A program made the position numbers and the translations under genes. DNA of 64,000 nt from Anaeramoeba flamelloides (taxonomy: Eukaryota > Metamonada > Anaeramoebidae). Positions 59,335 through 64,000 of this stretch are shown here, piece by piece. A model generated the notes under the pieces. It was not told where the DNA came from. It ran no database searches and saw only the letters and a program-made list of their open reading frames with translations. The DNA is taken from NCBI GenBank assembly GCA_027625915.1, contig JANTQA010000012.1, forward strand, positions 310,001 through 374,000. Reading direction: 5' to 3'. Numbering within the stretch: the first letter of the stretch is position 1; each line of letters begins with the position of its first letter.

Positions 59335-59870
59335 TTGCAGTTAGGTTTTTTTTAATTTTTGAAATAAAAAGAAAAATTATGAAAATTTTCAGTTTTGTTC
59401 TTAAATTCTGGAAAACCTAACGGAAAGTGCCCAGGTTTTTATTAATTTAAATAAATTGAGTAAAATCTAAGATTTTCATCTATTCTTTTGAATTCTGTAA
59501 AAACATCGTTAACTTTTCTTGAGTTTTTCTATTTTATTTGTGAAGTGTTCTAGGTTTTTTTTACTTTTTGAAATAAACAGTAAAATTTTAATAAATTTTC
59601 GGTTTATTTAAAAAAGTAAAAAAAACCTAGAACACTTCACAAATAAAATAGAAAACTCAAAAAAACCTAGAACACTTCACAAATAAAATAGAAAACTCAA
59701 AAAAACCTAGAACACTTAACAGATAAAATAGAAAAACTCAAGAAAATCGCAGTTAGGTTTTTATTGCAAAAATTAAAATAAAAAAAAAGCGATAAGCTTT
59801 TCCAGAATTCAAAAGAATAGAGTAAAATCTTTCATTTTACTCTATTCTTTTGAATTAAAAAAAAAACACC
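59335..59870. repeat. Nested palindrome array in gene 4 intron
   Basis: Shorter version of 40928-42293. Three near-identical ~40 bp units starting CCTAGAACACTTCACAAATA (third with AACAGATAA) follow a core palindrome (TTTTTGAAATAAACAG and inverse). A second hairpin with arms CCAGAATTCAAAAGAATAGA and inverse lies at 59808-59862. The preceding tail (59283-59335) is LINE-B-like. The 10-bp tandem end is missing here. Confidence 0.7.
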
Positions 59871-60827
59871 ATTAGCTTTTTTTTAATTTGAAAAATATAA
59901 AGAAAATTCCAAAAATTTTCTATTTTAATTTGAGAAATACAACTAGGTCACGGCAATATTTATCATCAGTTATTTTTTTTTTGATATTTGAGTTTTTTTA
60001 GATGAGTAGAGTGTTATTCAAGACTATTGGTTATTATCTATTCAAAAAAATATACTGGAAGTTGAATTTTAGGAAAATTCATTTTCTCATCTATTTAAAA
60101 ATTGTTACACTGGAATAGACTTTTTTTTTGCACTAGAGACTTTTAAAAATCGGGTTACTATCAACAACAATAAATTCAACAGCATCAAGATTTTTAAGAA
60201 ATGGAAAGTTGATTATATTGTGAATAATACTCGATGAACAATGACGAAATGATAATTGTTATATATATAATAGTTTTTTCTAACTTGTATTTTTTCAATT
60301 TTATTTTTTCATACTTGTGTTGTTTAAACAGAGCAAAAATATTTGATCTTGAATAAAAATCAAATAAAAGTAAAACAAACCTATTTCTTCATTTGGAGAA
60401 ATTGGTAACTCTTTAAAAAAATTGAAATGTAAGAGATCTCTCGAAAGAAGTTTTTCAAAATTTGAGTTTCTTGTTTTCAAAAATCAAAAAAAGAGATGTT
60501 TTTTAGATTTTCTTTGGGAATTTTAAAAACAAAGATTTGAAAAAAAAAAACTCAATTAATACTATTACATAATTTTTTTACTTCTCTTTTAGGTTTAAAA
60601 TCTCAATCTTGAGTTCTTGTTTTTGAAGGCTTATTGAAATACTCTTTTTTTGATTTTTTTTGATTTTTTTTTCTCGGAACTATTTCCCCATCTTTCTTTT
60701 AATGTAAAAAAGAAAAAAAAGAAAAAGTAGAATATTTTTGAGGAAAAACAAAAAAGAAAAAACACAAGCAAAAAAAGAAAAAAAAAATTGCAAAAAAAGA
60801 TAAAAAAAAAAAATTAAAAAACTTTAC

Positions 60828-61455
60828 CATAATAATTAAAACCAAAACCATATAATTTCCCATCAGTTTTTATTATAAATGTATGTTCCGAATGACCACC
60901 AAATACATTAGCAACATTTTCATGTAATTTTTGGATCTTTGCAAAACCTTCTTTAGTTTCTGGTTTTCCCAACTTGCCATAAGCAGTATTACCACATCCA
61001 AACAAAATATTTGTTGTTTTGTTTAAAAAAAATGAACAGTATCCAATACAAGAGATTTGGTCAATGTTTTTTTCTTTTAAAGGTTCAATTAAAGTTGGTT
61101 TTTGGACTCTGTTGTTGTTGGATACAAAACCAATTTGTTTGTTTCTATTTTGACCCCACCCATAGACCCTGGGTTTTTCTTCATTTGAGAGTGCAATGAA
61201 ATGAAAATAGCCAGAAGCAATACTTTTCATTGGTGGTAGGTTTTCAATTGCTTGTAGCTTTTCATGATACTTTCCTGGCATTGATTGGTATAGTTTGCCT
61301 TCGGAACTCAAAAAGACAATATTCTTGTCATAATCTGCAACAACATCAACAATCTTTGTAACTTCTTCGGGAAAGGTTTTTATTGGATCCAAGGCTTCGT
61401 ATTTGTCGGTTTTTACATTTAGATTTATATCACCAAGAGACTTAATATTGGACAT
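60828..61455 (-). CDS. Gene 4 exon 1: start and N-terminal RCC1 repeats
   Basis: Residues 1-209 plus one base of codon 210. The ATG at 61455 opens MSNIKSLGDINLNVKTDKYE; the leader is about five residues shorter than in gene 3. RCC1 strands are SSEGKLYQSMPGKYH, SGYFHFIALS, RVYGWGQNRNKQIGF, GYCSFFLNKTTNILFGCGN and HTFIIKTDGKLYGFGFNYYG. The donor GTAAAG follows TAT G. Turns again differ from the sister copy (GQNRNKQ, GNTAYGK, NYY). No defects seen. Role as for gene 1, inferred. Confidence 0.88.
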
Positions 61456-61700
61456 TAATTGAAATTTTGGAACTTATTTGGATTGGAAATTGTTTTTTTT
61501 TGTTTATTTTGGAATTTGGTTTGTAAATTTGGAAATTTTTGAAGTCGAGGACTAAGGAAGTTTTGGGCTTTTTGTCTTTTTTAAATGAAAAAAACAGGAA
61601 AAAGAAAGAAAAAAAGAACAAAAAAAATGAAAAAAAATGAAAGAAAATATAGTGAAAAAAATATCAGAAAATGAAAAAAATCCAGTGACAAGATTATTAA
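61456..61700 (-). promoter_or_regulatory. Gene 4 5' flank, conserved with gene 3
   Basis: Matches 48942-49200, including GAAGTCGAGGACTA followed by the purine-rich tract. Presumed 5' UTR and promoter. A D element starts about 300 bp upstream of the ATG. Confidence 0.4.
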
Positions 61701-62217
61701 TTGTGAACATTAGTAAAATTTGATGATTAATTTCTTTTATTTTGGTTCAAATCTTTTTATTTAAGGGACTAGTAACTCTTATTTATTTTTTTTACCAAAG
61801 TCAATAGAGTAATTATTTACATAAGGATACACTTAAACCCGATGTGCAACTTCATTTGTCAACTTTAGAGAAATGAATAATTATTTTTCAAAGAGTTTCA
61901 TTTTTTCCAATTATATTTTCCAAGAAAATATCAAATCCTTTTTTTATTGGTTTTTGTCTCAAATTTAAAAAAAAAAAATTTGCAAAAAAATTTAATTTTG
62001 AAGAAATCTCACTTTTTGTAATTTCAGAGAGTCTTTATGAACAAGTAACCTTGAGACTTTAGTCTTATTTAAAAAATATAATAAAAATCAATCAAATATT
62101 GTATCCTTGAAGATCTAAAAAAGTTGATCATTTATTTTATTCACAAATATTTATTAAATTTCTTGAAATTTTTTTTTTTTTTTTTTATTTTGAAGGGAGG
62201 GAACTAGAATTATCTTA

Positions 62218-62412
62218 CAGCCGTTCAGTTTTTATTAATTTTTGAAATAAACTGAAAATTCATTTAATTTTCAGTTTATTTCTTAAATTAAAAAAAAAAC
62301 ATAGCCGTTAAGTTTTCCAGAATTCAAAAGAATTGAGAAAAATCTGAGATTTTACTCTATTCTTTTGAATTCTGGAAAAGCTAGATACTCTACGGCACTC
62401 TACAGCACTTTC
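62218..62412. repeat. Hairpin insert in LINE B fragment, first
   Basis: Relative to LINE B at 51812, this breaks TTACAGCC / CTGATTTCTAAA. It has a palindrome with AAATAAACTGAAAATTCATT at its centre, then the hairpin TTTTCCAGAATTCAAAAGAA and inverse (62308-62379), then 10-mers GATACTCTAC and GGCACTCTAC. Confidence 0.75.
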
Positions 62413-62786
62413 ACTAATTTCTAAATTTTTGTTTAGAAATTTTAATAAAGAGTCATAATTTTCTTTGTCATTAACCAATGATAAAATAGATAATGAGTCT
62501 TTATTTCGAATAATATCAAGAATATTTTTCCAAAATTGCTTATTATTTTTGTTTATTTGAATTAATTCCTTAATCCAAATTTTTCGATTTTTTTCATAGA
62601 ATAAACAGTTCCAAAGAAAATGATTGATCTCTTAAATTATTTCCTGATTAGAATGTTTTTTACACAAGTTACAGCATTTTGTTTTTAATTTATTCTTTAT
62701 CATAAACATAAGAATATCTATTTAGATAATTTGTGAACTTTCTTAGTTTTAAAATGGAAGTTGAGCCTACCCATTTTAAATATTTT

Positions 62787-62905
62787 TTGTCGTTAGGTTT
62801 TTTTTAATTTTTGAAATAAACAGAAAACCTCAAAAAAATCTATTGATTTTACAAAATAAACAGAAAACCTCAAGAAAACCAAGGCACTTGACGGCACTTG
62901 ACTAA
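62787..62905. repeat. Hairpin insert in LINE B fragment, second
   Basis: Relative to LINE B at 52188, about 120 bp is inserted before TGTTTGTTGATATTG: CGTTAGGTTTTTTTTAATTT, AAACAGAAAACCTCA units, then two perfect 10-mers GGCACTTGAC (62883-62902). It has no complete stem, so it looks like half of a palindrome. Confidence 0.7.
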
Positions 62906-63720
62906 ACAACTGTTTGTTGATATTGTTATTATAAATTTCTTGAAATTTAAAAGACTAGTCAATATCCTTTTTCAAATACCAAGGGTATGAATAAGGAACT
63001 TTTTGTATTAAAATCAGTTATTTGATAATATCTATTTTTTTTTTTTTTTTAATAGAAATATGCATTTGAATTGTTTTATTTGTTTGAAAATTTTTAAAAA
63101 ATTGAGAAATAATTTGAAAAGTTTATTGATACATTTAATCTTTGGGTTGTTAATGAATTACTGAAATAATTAAGATTGCGTTATTAATTATTGATTATAA
63201 ATAATCAAATTAAAAAGTATTTTTCTAGATTATAAGTTGAATTTTTCAGGTTTTAAAAAAGTATTTTGGGAGAATTTTTGATTTCTTTGTTTGGTTGTTT
63301 TTTTCATATTTTTTTTTCTTCTAATTCAAGAAAAAATAGATTTGAGCAGTTCTTTAAATCAAAACAATATTTTTTTACAAGTTTAAAATAATTATTGTAT
63401 TTTTTTGAAATTAAGTAGATTTTTTAAACTGGGTTATTTTAGAACTTAGTGGTTTCATTTTTAAAGTACATTTTTGTACACTTCCTTTACAGTTAATAAG
63501 ATTTCAATCTTCTTTCAAAGAAAATAATTTTTTTTAAATAATTTTGAAATAAGTTGAATTTTTAACTTTTTCAAAAATGAGAAAAATGGATCAGACTTTT
63601 AAAAACAATAACTCATTTCTGAAAATAGCTTTAAAAGTAAGTTTTGTATTGGAGTAATCAGATTTTTACTTTGTTTTTTCAATTTCAAGATGTAGTAATT
63701 TATATTTGAATTTGCTATTA

Positions 63721-64000
63721 CTCTTGTGGAAAAAAAGTGAAACAAAGATTTTAATTGGGAACATTAATAGAATCACAGAAACCTGAAAATGAAAAGTAAG
63801 TCTAATGAAAATTAGAATAGATAAATAAATAAAGACAAAATGAAGTATTCGCCACAATAACAGTTTTTTAAAATACTATCTTTTAGTATGGACTTTTCTT
63901 TAATTGATCAATTATTTAAAATTTGTTCAAATAATTGACTATTTTTGACATCTCCATAACCACATCGATAATTTCGATAAGACAGTAGATTGAAAGTGTG
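63721..64000. other. Right edge, no feature seen
   Basis: AT-rich sequence upstream of gene 4 with no recognisable gene or element. Confidence 0.5.

Larger units (their letters stand above)
56957..60827 (-). other. Gene 4 intron, 3.9 kb
   Basis: Donor GTAAAG and an AG acceptor; the spliced length is 1728 bp, a multiple of three. It is the shortest of the four introns and aligns piecewise with gene 3: 57044-57920 with 38624-39500, 58535-59160 with 39530-40170, 59160-59500 with 40770-41100, 59830-60262 with 42540-42985, and 60262-60827 with 47742-48298. Confidence 0.75.
62172..62932 (-). mobile_element. LINE B fragment (3' end), inserted in D
   Basis: A poly(A) tail, then the family tail (GAAGGGAGGGAACTAGAATT), then C-terminal LINE B sequence matching 51815-52190. 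The 16 bp duplication AAATTTCTTGAAATTT lies at 62156-62171 and 62933-62948. Two palindromic inserts interrupt it (62218-62412, 62787-62905). Strongly 5'-truncated. Confidence 0.92.
61765..63720. mobile_element. D element, copy 4, interrupted by LINE B fragment
   Basis: The left end GGGACTAGTAACTC follows TTAA (61761-61764), exactly as at 11068-11071. The interior continues after the LINE B fragment (62172-62932) and matches 11500-12290. The right terminus is not recognisable. Confidence 0.75.

Noticed and set aside
1-64000. CRISPR arrays, tRNA or rRNA genes
   Set aside because: No regularly spaced direct repeats and no complete tRNA cloverleaf were seen; the only tRNA-like sequences are the SINE heads.
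1-64000. LTR retroelements or capsid-bearing virus-like elements
   Set aside because: All reverse transcriptase seen belongs to APE-type LINEs with poly(A) tails; no LTRs, integrase, protease or capsid-like sequences were recognised.

Overview
The window is AT-rich, intron-bearing eukaryotic DNA, most likely from a free-living protist. There are no tRNA or rRNA genes, no operons and no bacterial signals. Proteins combining RCC1 repeats with BTB domains, Asn/Lys-rich composition and runs of A and T would fit an amoeboid protist such as Anaeramoeba, but that name is a guess from memory.

The host genes are four tandem copies of one gene, all on the minus strand. Each has a ~0.64 kb exon 1 (N-terminal RCC1 repeats) and a ~1.09 kb exon 2 (last RCC1 repeats, two BTB domains, acidic tract). 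The exons join by a phase-1 GT-AG intron inside the same RCC1 repeat. From left to right, gene 1 is 13499..12863 + 5358..4271, gene 2 is 30964..30325 + 18950..17863 (pseudogene), gene 3 is 48941..48299 + 36777..35699, and gene 4 is 61455..60828 + 56956..55857. Genes 1, 3 and 4 give uninterrupted 574, 573 and 575 aa proteins. The BTB half is almost invariant, while differences cluster in turns of the RCC1 blades. This suggests a family of adaptors with a constant scaffold and a variable recognition surface.

The introns are very large (7.5, 11.4, 11.5 and 3.9 kb) and, like the intergenic DNA, consist largely of nested transposable elements. I see two APE-type LINE families (A and B), a tRNA-derived SINE in two copies with perfect target-site duplications, a retroposon carrying a LINE-B-like tail, a decayed piggyBac transposase, TTAA-flanked 1.2 kb elements (D), several TA-flanked Tc1/mariner-like MITE families, and an element with ATCGCGAT subterminal repeats (E). 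Comparing the introns of genes 3 and 4, which are recent duplicates, gives empty sites that date several insertions and exposes a ~4.8 kb segment present only in gene 3.

The least familiar structure is a class of modular palindromes: nested hairpins closed by a 10-bp tandem repeat of consensus GGMACTTRAC. They occur inside LINE copies and in two long arrays (40928-42293 and 59335-59870). I cannot assign them to a known element class.

All homologies were judged by eye from the sequence; no search or alignment program was run.
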